The notes under the pieces: generated by a model
Databases searched by the model: none
Told to the model about the DNA's origin: nothing
What the model saw: the letters and a program-made list of their open reading frames with translations, nothing else
Part shown: positions 1-6,570 of the stretch, piece after piece
Layout: the number at the start of each line of letters is the position of its first letter
Position numbering within the stretch: the stretch's first letter is position 1
Assembly: GCA_002377645.1 (NCBI GenBank)
Contig: DFQF01000032.1
Span: forward strand, 1 to 14,241
Direction of reading: 5' to 3'
Length of the DNA: 14,241 bases
DNA from: Nitrospinaceae bacterium UBA3496
GTDB lineage: Bacteria; UBA8248
Made by a program: the position numbers and the translations under genes

Positions 1-192
1 TCTGCGAGCATGTAAGGAATTATTTTTACTTACAGTTACAAGTTTCTCAAAGTGTCGACGAACTTCCTTAGCTTTGGGCAGAGTTGTTCTAATCCTCTCT
101 TCCTCAACCAAGGATGTCATCATATTTCTGGTCATGGCTATTCTATGTTCTGTTGTTCTATTAAGCCTTCGACCTGTTCTTCTATGACGCAT
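1..192 (-). CDS. rplQ: 50S ribosomal protein L17 (partial, 3' end outside window)
   Basis: L17 is a large-subunit protein near the exit of the peptide tunnel. I translated this frame by hand. The ATG at 192 opens [20 protein letters not shown], the strongly conserved L17 N-terminus, followed by the typical region with [18 protein letters not shown]. The frame is open through base 1, giving 64 residues where the family usually has about 115-200, so the C-terminal half lies beyond the window. A purine-rich ribosome binding site (GGGAGAGG) precedes the ATG. It starts 11 nt after the rpoA stop and is the last gene of the alpha segment, its usual place. Nothing odd is seen in the visible part. Confidence 0.96.
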   Translation of the reverse strand, partial: MRHRRTGRRLNRTTEHRIAMTRNMMTSLVEEERIRTTLPKAKEVRRHFEKLVTVSKNNSLHARR

Positions 193-203
193 CTTTCCTC
201 TCC

Positions 204-1220
204 CTAAGAATCTTCTATGTTTTTTCCAATATCTTCATCTACTAAATCCAAATCACTAATATTCATCCCAAAAGATAAACCCATTGAAGATAAAATATGA
301 CGAATTTCATTTAGACTTTTTCTTCCAAAATTTCTTGTTTTAAGCATCTCACTTTCGGTCTTTGATACAAGCTCACCTAAAGTCTGTATTCTGGCTGCTT
401 TAAGACAATTATAACTTCTAACTGTCAGTTCCAATTCTTCAATACTGCCATTTAGCGTTGCAATTAAATCATTGTGGGGTTCTTCAACTAATATCACTTC
501 TTCTTCTTCTTCTTCTTCTTCAAAATTAATAAAAATAGATAAATTATCTTTTAAAATTTTAGCAGAATGAGCAAGAGCATCATCAGGAGAAACCGAACCG
601 TCAGTTTCAACATCTAAAACTAAACTATCATAATCAGTATTGTCTTCTACTCGAGTTTTCTCTACCTTATATGAACAACGTCTAATTGGAGAAAATATAG
701 AATCTATCGGTATAAACATCGGACCATACTCATCAACTAATTTCCGTTCAGCAGGAACGTATCCCTTTCCGGCATCAACAATTAATTCTATATCTAAAAC
801 AGCTTCTTCATTTAAAGTAGCAATTTTGTGTTCTGGATTTAAAATAAAAACACCTTGAATTGTCTGTATATCTCCTGCTTTAAATTCTCCACTTGAACCA
901 TCACTTTTGTAAGAAAGTCGTATAGGAAAATTTGTACTTTCTGCCTTAATTACCACTCCCTTTAAGTTTAAAATTATATTTGTAACATCTTCAACAACTC
1001 CTGGAACAGTAGAAAATTCATGATATACTCCCTCAATTCTAACTGCAGTTATAGCAGCTCCTTTAATTGAAGAAAGCATAATTCTTCTGATTGCATTTCC
1101 AAGAGTCAGACCAAATCCTCTCTCTAAAGGCTCCGCAGTAAAACGACCATACTCACTAGTCAAAGAATCTCTGTCAAAATTCAGAGAATCCGGTTTAACT
1201 AAATTCGCAAGAAAATTCAT
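204..1220 (-). CDS. rpoA: DNA-directed RNA polymerase subunit alpha
   Basis: RpoA dimerises to scaffold assembly of beta and beta' and contacts promoter UP elements and activators. The 338-residue length is normal. The N-terminal assembly domain covers about residues 1-232, with the conserved block [14 protein letters not shown] then [13 protein letters not shown]. The C-terminal DNA-binding domain covers about 255-320 and contains [11 protein letters not shown], matching the Arg and Asn that contact the minor groove in E. coli (R265, N268), then [10 protein letters not shown]. Between the domains is a linker with eight consecutive Glu at residues 234-241, all coded GAA. A strong GGAGG lies 6 nt before the ATG. 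It follows rpsK directly, with no rpsD between. The 53-nt upstream gap, the longest in the window, holds an 18-bp palindrome. The stop is TAG. Confidence 0.98.
   Translation of the reverse strand: MNFLANLVKPDSLNFDRDSLTSEYGRFTAEPLERGFGLTLGNAIRRIMLSSIKGAAITAVRIEGVYHEFSTVPGVVEDVTNIILNLKGVVIKAESTNFPIRLSYKSDGSSGEFKAGDIQTIQGVFILNPEHKIATLNEEAVLDIELIVDAGKGYVPAERKLVDEYGPMFIPIDSIFSPIRRCSYKVEKTRVEDNTDYDSLVLDVETDGSVSPDDALAHSAKILKDNLSIFINFEEEEEEEEVILVEEPHNDLIATLNGSIEELELTVRSYNCLKAARIQTLGELVSKTESEMLKTRNFGRKSLNEIRHILSSMGLSFGMNISDLDLVDEDIGKNIEDS
498..521 (-). repeat. (GAA)8 trinucleotide repeat in the rpoA linker
   Basis: Eight uninterrupted copies of TTC on the plus strand, GAA on the coding strand, give eight Glu (residues 234-241) in the flexible linker between the two RpoA domains. 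It is a perfect microsatellite in frame. Loss or gain of whole units would keep the reading frame and change only linker length and charge. Confidence 0.9.
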
Positions 1221-1226
1221 TTAGTA

Positions 1227-1231
1227 CCTCC
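1227..1231 (-). promoter_or_regulatory. Strong Shine-Dalgarno of rpoA
   Basis: GGAGG on the coding strand lies 6 nt before the rpoA ATG. It is among the best anti-16S matches in the window. It lies only 5 nt downstream of the 18-bp palindrome, so folding of that element could affect access to it. Confidence 0.7.
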
Positions 1232-1236
1232 GTCCG

Positions 1237-1254
1237 TCTATTGAATTCAATAGA
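1237..1254. promoter_or_regulatory. Perfect 18-bp palindrome upstream of rpoA
   Basis: TCTATTGAATTCAATAGA is identical to its reverse complement. It occupies the rpsK-rpoA gap. As DNA it could be an operator for a dimeric regulator. As RNA it could fold into a 7-bp stem with an AAUU loop just before the rpoA Shine-Dalgarno. No T-run follows it, so it is not a factor-independent terminator. The function is unknown. Confidence 0.55.
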
Positions 1255-1273
1255 ATAATAAATCTTTATAAAA

Positions 1274-1675
1274 TCATACTCTTCTGCATTTTCTAGGACG
1301 ACATCCATTGTGCGGAATGGGTGTGACATCGATAATCAAACTAACTTCTAAACCAGTAGCTACTAAAGATCTTATAGCTGCCTCTCTACCTGCACCAGGA
1401 CCACTGACATATACCTCTACCGATGTTACTCCAAGATCAAGTGCTTTTTTTGCGACTTCAGCCGCAGCTATCTGCGCAGCAAAAGGTGTACTTTTCCTAG
1501 AACCTTTAAAACCTTGACCACCAGCAGTTGACCAACAAACAACATTACCAGCATTATCAGAAATTGAAATTATAGTATTATTAAAACTAGCATTTATATG
1601 TGCTTGACCCGCACCAACAGATCTTCTTTCTCTTCTTCTCCTTCCAAATCTTTTTCCCTTAGGACCTTGTGCCAA
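1274..1675 (-). CDS. rpsK: 30S ribosomal protein S11
   Basis: S11 sits on the small-subunit platform and shapes the mRNA exit channel. The 133 residues match the family length. Recognisable blocks are [16 protein letters not shown] (about 25-40), [27 protein letters not shown], and the C-terminal [12 protein letters not shown]. The start is a TTG with AAGGAG placed 7 nt before GAG-to-TTG spacing, giving MAQGPKGK. The C-terminus reads [10 protein letters not shown], while many bacteria have GCRPPKKRRV or close, so one Pro is Arg and one basic residue is Cys. The N-terminus is Arg-rich (FGRRRRERR). It lies 41 nt after rpsM and 53 nt before rpoA, with no S4 gene following. The stop is TGA. Confidence 0.97.
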   Translation of the reverse strand: MAQGPKGKRFGRRRRERRSVGAGQAHINASFNNTIISISDNAGNVVCWSTAGGQGFKGSRKSTPFAAQIAAAEVAKKALDLGVTSVEVYVSGPGAGREAAIRSLVATGLEVSLIIDVTPIPHNGCRPRKCRRV

Positions 1676-1716
1676 AAGAATTCTCCTTACCAGTTTTAAA
1701 AAGTCTAAAAATCACA

Positions 1717-2088
1717 CTATTCGCTTTTTATCGCTCCAACTGTCTTTCTTGGACCCTTTCTAGTTCGAGCGTTAGTGTGCGTTCTTTGTCCTCTTACAGG
1801 TAATCCTCGTCTATGGCGAAGACCTCTGTATGTTCCTAAATCCATTAATCTCTTTATATTTGAAGAAATGGTAGTTCTAAGTTCACCTTCAACTAAATAT
1901 TCTCTTTCAATAATATCCCTTAAGTCTTGCAACTGATCTTCTGTCAGATCTTTAACTTTTGATAGCGATTCTATTTTAACAGCCTTAACAATCTTATCTG
2001 CAGTGCTTCTTCCAATCCCAAAAATACTTGTCAAAGCAATATTTACATTTTTTTCATTTGGTATATCGACCCCAGCCACACGTGCCAT
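1717..2088 (-). CDS. rpsM: 30S ribosomal protein S13
   Basis: S13 is in the head of the small subunit and forms bridges to L5 and contacts P-site tRNA through its C-terminal tail. The 123 residues start at ATG with the classical [14 protein letters not shown] helix-hairpin-helix-like region follows around [12 protein letters not shown] (about 24-35). The basic tail [20 protein letters not shown] leads to [11 protein letters not shown], a family signature. AAGGAG lies 10 nt before the start. It is 27 nt downstream of rpmJ, as in most alpha operons. The stop is TAG. Nothing unusual is seen. Confidence 0.98.
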   Translation of the reverse strand: MARVAGVDIPNEKNVNIALTSIFGIGRSTADKIVKAVKIESLSKVKDLTEDQLQDLRDIIEREYLVEGELRTTISSNIKRLMDLGTYRGLRHRRGLPVRGQRTHTNARTRKGPRKTVGAIKSE

Positions 2089-2115
2089 AAAATTTAATCT
2101 CCTTATTAGAAATCT

Positions 2116-2229
2116 TTAACCCTGTCTTTGCTTATGTTTAGGTTGAACACAAATTACACGAACAACACCTTTTCTTCTAATAATTTTGCACTTATCACAC
2201 ATCCTTTTAACGGAACTTCTTACTTTCAT
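2116..2229 (-). CDS. rpmJ: 50S ribosomal protein L36, zinc-binding form
   Basis: This 37-residue gene was found by direct translation. It reads [20 protein letters not shown] and continues to PKHKQRQG before TAA, the canonical L36. The zinc ligands Cys11, Cys14, Cys27 and His32 are all present, so this is the zinc (C+) form rather than the zinc-free paralogue. L36 binds 23S rRNA domains at the base of the L7/L12 stalk region. AAGGGA precedes the ATG. It lies 17 nt after infA and 27 nt before rpsM, the usual infA-rpmJ-rpsM order. Confidence 0.96.
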   Translation of the reverse strand: MKVRSSVKRMCDKCKIIRRKGVVRVICVQPKHKQRQG

Positions 2230-2246
2230 AATATTCCCTTTTTTAT

Positions 2247-2531
2247 CTACTTATATCTACTCGTTATACGACCCCTAGTAAGATCATAGGGAGAAAGTTC
2301 TACTAATACTTTATCGCCAGGAAGAATTCTAATAAAATGCATCCTCATCTTTCCAGAAATATGTGCCAAAACCTTATGATCATTTTCTAATTCAACTCTA
2401 AACATCGCATTCGGCAAGGGTTCAAGAACGACACCTGAAACTTCAATTACATCTTCCTTAGGTTTACGTTCATTAACCTCCTGATCCTCAGTTTTCTTCT
2501 TTTTCTTTCTTCTTCCTGATTGTCTAGGCAT
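2247..2531 (-). CDS. infA: Translation initiation factor IF-1 with basic N-terminal extension
   Basis: IF-1 binds the ribosomal A site with IF-2 and IF-3 during initiation. Residues from about 25 onward are a complete IF-1 OB-fold: [38 protein letters not shown], and [15 protein letters not shown]. The family is usually about 72 residues. This protein has 94, because about 23 residues precede the OB fold ([13 protein letters not shown] then an acidic stretch). The ATG overlaps the map stop by 8 nt, so translation is probably coupled to map. No in-frame ATG, GTG or TTG lies between the extension and the domain, so the long form appears to be the real product. A perfect AGGAGG lies inside the extension at 2477-2482 but has no in-frame start after it. 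The stop is TAG. Confidence 0.95.
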   Translation of the reverse strand: MPRQSGRRKKKKKTEDQEVNERKPKEDVIEVSGVVLEPLPNAMFRVELENDHKVLAHISGKMRMHFIRILPGDKVLVELSPYDLTRGRITSRYK

Positions 2532-3279
2532 TTAAAATACTCAAAATATCAGGTCCCTCCTCAGTAATTGCAATTGAATGTTCAAAATGTGAAGACAGTT
2601 TCAAATCTTCTGTAACAACCGTCCACTTATCTTCTAAAATTTTCACATTCTCAGTACCCTGATTAAGCATAGGTTCGATTGCTAGAACCATACCCGCCTT
2701 AAGCTCAACACCCGTTCCGGCCATTCCGAAATTAGGTACTTGCGGCTCTTCATGCAAATGGGTACCAACTCCATGACCAACAAAATTTTTTACTACTGAA
2801 TAACCGTTTTTTTCAGCATTTGCCTGTATAGCACTCGAAATATCGTGCAATTTTTTTCCAGGAAATGCTTCCTTTATACCTAACATTAATGATTCACGAC
2901 AACAACTTAACAATTTATTCACACTACTTGGCACTAAACCAACCTCGAATGTTATTGCATGATCTCCATAATAACCATTTAAATTAGCACCAATATCAAT
3001 ACTTACTATATCACCTTCCAAGAGTTTTCTCTCAGACGGAACACCATGAACTACTTGCTCATTAATAGAAGCACAAATCGTATGTTCATACCCTCTATAT
3101 CCCTTAAAAGCAGGCAAAGCACCATTTTCTAATAAAATGGACTCTGCAAGAGTATCAAGTTCCAAAGTCGACACTCCTGGACATATATTCCTACTAACGG
3201 CATCCATTGCTAAAAGAACAATTCTGTTACTTTCCCTTATTTTCTCAATCTCAGCCGCAGATCTAAGGACAATTGCCAT
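2524..3279 (-). CDS. map: Methionine aminopeptidase, type I
   Basis: This cytosolic enzyme removes the initiator Met from nascent proteins whose second residue is small, after deformylation. The 251-residue length is typical of the short type Ia form, without the N-terminal zinc or SH3 extension. All metal and catalytic residues can be placed by alignment to the E. coli enzyme: His79 (VVHGVPS), Asp95 (SIDIG), Asp106 (YYGD), His169 (NFVGHG), His176 (HLHEEP), Glu202 (AIEPM) and Glu233 (HFEH). The ATG overlaps the adk stop by one base (TAATG), and the 3' end overlaps infA by 8 nt, suggesting coupling on both sides. Placement between adk and infA is common in Firmicutes and several other phyla. 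Confidence 0.97.
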   Translation of the reverse strand: MAIVLRSAAEIEKIRESNRIVLLAMDAVSRNICPGVSTLELDTLAESILLENGALPAFKGYRGYEHTICASINEQVVHGVPSERKLLEGDIVSIDIGANLNGYYGDHAITFEVGLVPSSVNKLLSCCRESLMLGIKEAFPGKKLHDISSAIQANAEKNGYSVVKNFVGHGVGTHLHEEPQVPNFGMAGTGVELKAGMVLAIEPMLNQGTENVKILEDKWTVVTEDLKLSSHFEHSIAITEEGPDILSILNA

Positions 3280-3914
3280 TAAATCCGAACTTCATCTAAA
3301 GCTTCAAAAACTCTCTTAGAAATTTCTTCCGTTTCTCCAATTCCATGAACCTTAACCAGTTTTCCCATACCCTCGTAAAAATTAACCAAAGGTGATGTAC
3401 TTTCTTGATAAACTTCTAAGCGTTTTGAAACCGTTTCTTCCAAATCATCTTCTCTGACATATAAGCTTTCGCTATTACATTTGCTACATTTGGATACTTT
3501 GACAGTATTAGGATAAACTGCACCACAATCATTACAAGTCAAGCGTCCTGAAAGTCGCCTTACCACTTCTTCGTTAGAAACGTCTAACAATAAAGCAAGA
3601 TCGACACTCCTTGAAATTTGTTTATCTAAGGCTTCTCCCTGAGCAAGATTTCTAGGAAAACCATCTAAGATATAACCATTTTCACAATCATCCTCAGCTA
3701 ATCTTTCTTGCATAAGTTCAATAATCAAATTATCAGAAACTAGTTTCCCCTCATTCATTACTCTTTCTACTCTCAAGCCTAGAGAAGATTGTTCTCTTAC
3801 AGATGCTCTTAACATGTCACCTGTCGAAATGCGTGGAATTTTTTTCTTCTCACTAATTATTGCCCCTTGAGTCCCTTTACCAGAACCAGGGGCTCCTAAA
3901 AGGATGATTTTCAA
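3279..3914 (-). CDS. adk: Adenylate kinase with four-cysteine zinc LID
   Basis: Adenylate kinase catalyses ATP + AMP to 2 ADP in the cytosol. The 211 residues show the P-loop GAPGSGKGT (7-15), the AMP-binding STGDMLR (30-36), DGFPR (84-88), and the LID starting at LSGRLTC. The LID carries Cys127-x2-Cys130 and Cys143-x2-Cys146, a structural zinc site as in Gram-positive adenylate kinases, instead of the zinc-free proteobacterial LID. The spacing between the Cys pairs is shorter than I recall for Bacillus. The start is TTG, chosen because it is followed by MKIILLGAPG and preceded at 7 nt by GGGAG, which overlaps the end of secY. The gap to secY is 3 nt, and the stop overlaps the map ATG (TAATG). 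Confidence 0.97.
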   Translation of the reverse strand: MKIILLGAPGSGKGTQGAIISEKKKIPRISTGDMLRASVREQSSLGLRVERVMNEGKLVSDNLIIELMQERLAEDDCENGYILDGFPRNLAQGEALDKQISRSVDLALLLDVSNEEVVRRLSGRLTCNDCGAVYPNTVKVSKCSKCNSESLYVREDDLEETVSKRLEVYQESTSPLVNFYEGMGKLVKVHGIGETEEISKRVFEALDEVRI

Positions 3915-3917
3915 AAT

Positions 3918-5234
3918 CTATCTCCCACGAATCCTTCCACGTTTAAGAAACCCTTCATAATTTCTCATTACAAGATGGCTCTCAATTTGTCTTTGTGTAT
4001 CAACTGCAACACCTACAACAATAAGCAGAGCTGTACCGCCAAAATAAAAAGGCACATTGAACCACTGAACAAGATAGGTTGGTAATATAACAATTGCACT
4101 TAAATAAATAGCACCAAGAAATGTAAGCCGACTTAAAGTTCTATCTATAAAATCAGCTGTTGGCTTTCCAGGTCTACGTCCTGGCACAAAACCACCATAT
4201 TTCCTCAAATTTTCAGCAACATCCATAGGATTAAAAATAATAGCAGTATAAAAATACGCAAAGAAAAAAATTAAAATTATGGTTAGTACAACATAGAAAG
4301 GATTTGGCGGAGTTAGCATTGCACTAAGATCTTTTAACCATCCAACACTTGAAAATTGCGCTATAGTCGCTGGGAATAGAATCATTGAACTAGCAAAAAT
4401 AGGAGGAATAACCCCGGATGTATTAACCTTAAGAGGCAAATGGGAATCTTGTCCTCCAGCCATCTTCCTTCCAACAACTCTCTTAGGATACTGTATTCTT
4501 ATCCGTCGCTGTCCAGCTTCAAACCATACCACTAAAGCAACAACTGAAATCATTAATATTGTGATAATTATCATAACAAAAGGTTGTATTTCACCAGTGC
4601 TTAGAAGACGGAAAGTATTCATAATAGCTCCAGGCAGCCCAACAACTATTCCTGCAAAAATAACAAGAGATATCCCATTTCCTATACCACGCTCTGTTAT
4701 CTGTTCTCCTAACCACATAATAAATGAGGTGCCAGCAACTAAAGTTAGAACCGTCATCAACCTAAAACTCCAACCGGGTTCCGGAACAATTGCCGCACCA
4801 GTAGGTGAAGTCATCTGCTCTATGCCCACAGCTATACCAAAACCTTGAATTGTTGAAAGAAATACAGTTCCATATCTTGTATATTGACTGATTTTCTTCC
4901 TTCCCGATTCTCCTTCTTTCTTTAAACGTTCTAAGTGTGGAACTACAACAGTCAATAATTCTAAAATAATAGAAGCACTAATATATGGCATTATCCCTAA
5001 CGCAAATATTGTCAGCTGACTTAAAGCTCCACCTGTAAAAAGATCAAAGAACTGCATAATTGTACCGCCACTTCTTGTAAGTTCAGCAAAAAAAGCTGAA
5101 AGAGCAACAGTATCAATTCCTGGTGTGGGGATATGCGCACCTATTCTAAAAACGGCCAATAGACCTAATGTAAACAAAATCCTACTCTTCAACTCAGGAA
5201 TCTGAAGGATACTTGGAACTCGGGACTCTCTCAT
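3918..5234 (-). CDS. secY: Preprotein translocase subunit SecY
   Basis: SecY is the membrane channel for Sec-dependent export and membrane insertion. The 438 residues contain about ten hydrophobic helices. TM1 follows IPELKSR (about 17-36), and the last is about 400-413. Conserved landmarks are the periplasmic AHIPTPGID (33-41), the SecA/ribosome-interacting cytoplasmic loops GERI-type GEQITERGIGNG (176-187), RRIRIQYPKR (243-252), and the C5 loop RKYGGFVPGRRPGKPT (345-360). The C-terminus is basic (LKRGRIRGR). The ATG shares one base with the rplO stop (TAATG), and adk follows 3 nt after the TAG, so expression is tied to the ribosomal genes. Nothing is missing from the family core. Confidence 0.98.
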   Translation of the reverse strand: MRESRVPSILQIPELKSRILFTLGLLAVFRIGAHIPTPGIDTVALSAFFAELTRSGGTIMQFFDLFTGGALSQLTIFALGIMPYISASIILELLTVVVPHLERLKKEGESGRKKISQYTRYGTVFLSTIQGFGIAVGIEQMTSPTGAAIVPEPGWSFRLMTVLTLVAGTSFIMWLGEQITERGIGNGISLVIFAGIVVGLPGAIMNTFRLLSTGEIQPFVMIIITILMISVVALVVWFEAGQRRIRIQYPKRVVGRKMAGGQDSHLPLKVNTSGVIPPIFASSMILFPATIAQFSSVGWLKDLSAMLTPPNPFYVVLTIILIFFFAYFYTAIIFNPMDVAENLRKYGGFVPGRRPGKPTADFIDRTLSRLTFLGAIYLSAIVILPTYLVQWFNVPFYFGGTALLIVVGVAVDTQRQIESHLVMRNYEGFLKRGRIRGR

Positions 5235-5758
5235 TAATTAGAATCCTCCGATGTTACATTTAGAACTACAATTTCTATTGTTCCACCCGCATCTTCTATT
5301 TTTTGTCTAGCTGATTGACTACATTTCTGTATTTTTAAATGTAACTTTTTCTTAATATCCCCAAAACCTAAAAGTTTTACTCCATCTTTTGATTTCTTAG
5401 ATGCAAGACCCATTTTTAAAAAATTCTGAAAATCTAAAGTAATCCCATTTTCTAAACTTTCAAGTGTACCAACATTAATTTCAGAATAATTTTTCCTAAA
5501 TCGATTATTAAAACCTCTTTTAGGGAGCCGTCTCTGAAGTGGCATCTGCCCACCCTCAAAACCGACTTTTCGGCTATATCCTGAACGTGACTGTTGTCCT
5601 TTCATTCCTCTACCGGAGGTTTTTCCTGTCCCTGAACCTGCACCCCTGCCCACTCTTTTACTTTTTGAAGTTGCTCCGAACTTGCCCTTCAAAGTATTTA
5701 GAGAAACAGAAATATTTTCCTGTAATTCTTCTTTTATTGGTTTTGACAATTTATCCAC
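5234..5758 (-). CDS. rplO: 50S ribosomal protein L15 with N-terminal extension
   Basis: L15 is a late-assembly large-subunit protein with a long basic tail that penetrates 23S rRNA. The canonical start region is recognisable as LNTLKGKFGATSKSKRVGRG (about 21-40), followed by GSGTGKTSGRGMKGQQSRSG and the GFEGGQMPLQRRLPKRGF signature (69-86). This leaves about 18-20 extra residues at the N-terminus (MDKLSKPIKEELQENISVS). No internal Met or other good start would remove them. The start is GTG at 5758, with GAGGG 10 nt upstream formed partly by the rpmD TGA stop. The 174 residues are longer than the usual 145-150. The last codon region overlaps the secY ATG (TAATG). Confidence 0.96.
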   Translation of the reverse strand: MDKLSKPIKEELQENISVSLNTLKGKFGATSKSKRVGRGAGSGTGKTSGRGMKGQQSRSGYSRKVGFEGGQMPLQRRLPKRGFNNRFRKNYSEINVGTLESLENGITLDFQNFLKMGLASKKSKDGVKLLGFGDIKKKLHLKIQKCSQSARQKIEDAGGTIEIVVLNVTSEDSN

Positions 5759-5768
5759 CTAGAAAGAC

Positions 5769-5773
5769 CCTCA
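5769..5773 (-). promoter_or_regulatory. rplO Shine-Dalgarno overlapping the rpmD stop
   Basis: The coding strand reads TGAGG, where TGA is the stop of rpmD and GAGG the ribosome binding site for the GTG start of rplO 10 nt downstream. Termination on rpmD therefore takes place on the rplO binding site. Confidence 0.6.
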
Positions 5774-6025
5774 AGTCTTTTCCTTTACTCTAATCATATG
5801 TTTTACTTTAAATGCCATTCCCCTCAATTCAGGAGTATCGTTTCGTGTAACAGACTGATTAATTTTCTTTAGTCCTAATCCACGTAGTACCAACTTTTGT
5901 TTTGAATTTGCAGAAGAGACACTCCTTACCAGAGTTAACTGGAGTTCAGGATTTTTTTTTGCCTTAGGCTTTTTTGTAGCCTTCTTTTCTTTTATCGGCT
6001 CTTCTATTTTATTTTCTTCTGACAT
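5771..6025 (-). CDS. rpmD: 50S ribosomal protein L30 with Lys-rich N-terminal extension
   Basis: L30 is a small large-subunit protein, usually about 58-62 residues. Its core begins at about residue 28 with LQLTLVRS, then KLVLRGLGLKKINQSV, a typical L30 signature, and ends in AFKVKHMIRV. The first 27 residues (MSEENKIEEPIKEKKATKKP, then KAKKNPE) are a charged, low-complexity extension that I cannot align to standard L30. Total length is 84. The ATG has AAGG about 11 nt upstream, and no other in-frame start lies before the core. The extension contains a run of nine A at 5952-5960. The gene lies between rpsE and rplO, its usual place. The stop is TGA and forms part of the next ribosome binding site. 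Confidence 0.93.
   Translation of the reverse strand: MSEENKIEEPIKEKKATKKPKAKKNPELQLTLVRSVSSANSKQKLVLRGLGLKKINQSVTRNDTPELRGMAFKVKHMIRVKEKT
5952..5960 (-). repeat. A9 homopolymer in rpmD
   Basis: Nine consecutive A on the coding strand span GCA AAA AAA AAT (Ala22-Lys-Lys-Asn25). Loss or gain of one A brings an early stop: losing one gives TAA after Ile-Leu-Asn-Ser-Ser, and gaining one gives TGA after Lys-Ser. Any slippage here would therefore truncate L30 before its core. Confidence 0.85.
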
Positions 6026-6051
6026 TAATTTTTAAACCTTACAATTGAAAA

Positions 6052-6570
6052 TTATGAAGATTCCTCTTCTAAACCTCTCAAAGCAATAACTTCACTACGA
6101 GTCCTTAATGACATGAGTCCGTTTATAGTCGCCTTAGCAGAATTATGAGGATTGTTAGTGCCAATGCACTTCGTCAGGATATCTCTTACTCCCGCAACAT
6201 CTAGAACCGCTCTGACAGGTCCACCCGCAATTACTCCGGTCCCTCTTCCAGCAGGTTTAAGAAAAACTCTACCAGCACCATATTTCCCCATTGCTTCATG
6301 CGGAATTGTTTCCCCTTTAAGAGAAATACGAACCATAGCTCTCCTCGCTTTTTCAAGAGCCTTTTGTATAGCTTCTGGCACTTCATTAGCTTTTCCCATA
6401 CCGATTCCTACTTGACCTTTCCTGTCGCCGACAGTTACCAAAGCACTAAAACTAAAGCGACGTCCACCCTTAACAACCTTTGCAACTCGGTTGATATGTA
6501 TGACTCTATCAATAAATTCTTTATCATTAATATCTTCTTTATTTTCGACTTTTCCATCAGTTCGAGCCAT
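6052..6570 (-). CDS. rpsE: 30S ribosomal protein S5
   Basis: S5 helps decoding accuracy and forms part of the mRNA entry tunnel. The 172 residues show a charged N-terminus (1-18), then the S5 double-stranded-RNA-binding-like domain [20 protein letters not shown] (19-38), whose loop is the site of spectinomycin resistance mutations in E. coli. Next is the [17 protein letters not shown] region (55-71). The C-terminal half has [20 protein letters not shown] (105-124) and NPHNSAKAT. The ATG shares one base with the rplR stop (TAATG), implying coupling to L18. The gap to rpmD is 26 nt. Stop TAA. It is a normal member of the family. Confidence 0.98.
   Translation of the reverse strand: MARTDGKVENKEDINDKEFIDRVIHINRVAKVVKGGRRFSFSALVTVGDRKGQVGIGMGKANEVPEAIQKALEKARRAMVRISLKGETIPHEAMGKYGAGRVFLKPAGRGTGVIAGGPVRAVLDVAGVRDILTKCIGTNNPHNSAKATINGLMSLRTRSEVIALRGLEEESS

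Noticed and set aside
640..858. Plus-strand open frame antisense to rpoA
   Set aside because: It is the shadow of a strongly conserved gene, with no family resemblance; the same holds for all other plus-strand frames in the window.
1237..1254. The palindrome upstream of rpoA as a terminator
   Set aside because: The stem is short and AT-rich, and no run of T follows in the direction of transcription.
1240..1275. AT-rich stretch before rpoA (TTTATAAAGATTTATTATT) as an internal promoter
   Set aside because: TATA-like hexamers are expected in AT-rich DNA, and I found no matching -35 box at 16-18 nt.
4561..4848. Plus-strand open frame of 95 codons antisense to secY
   Set aside because: It mirrors hydrophobic codons of SecY in another frame and shows no recognisable domain.
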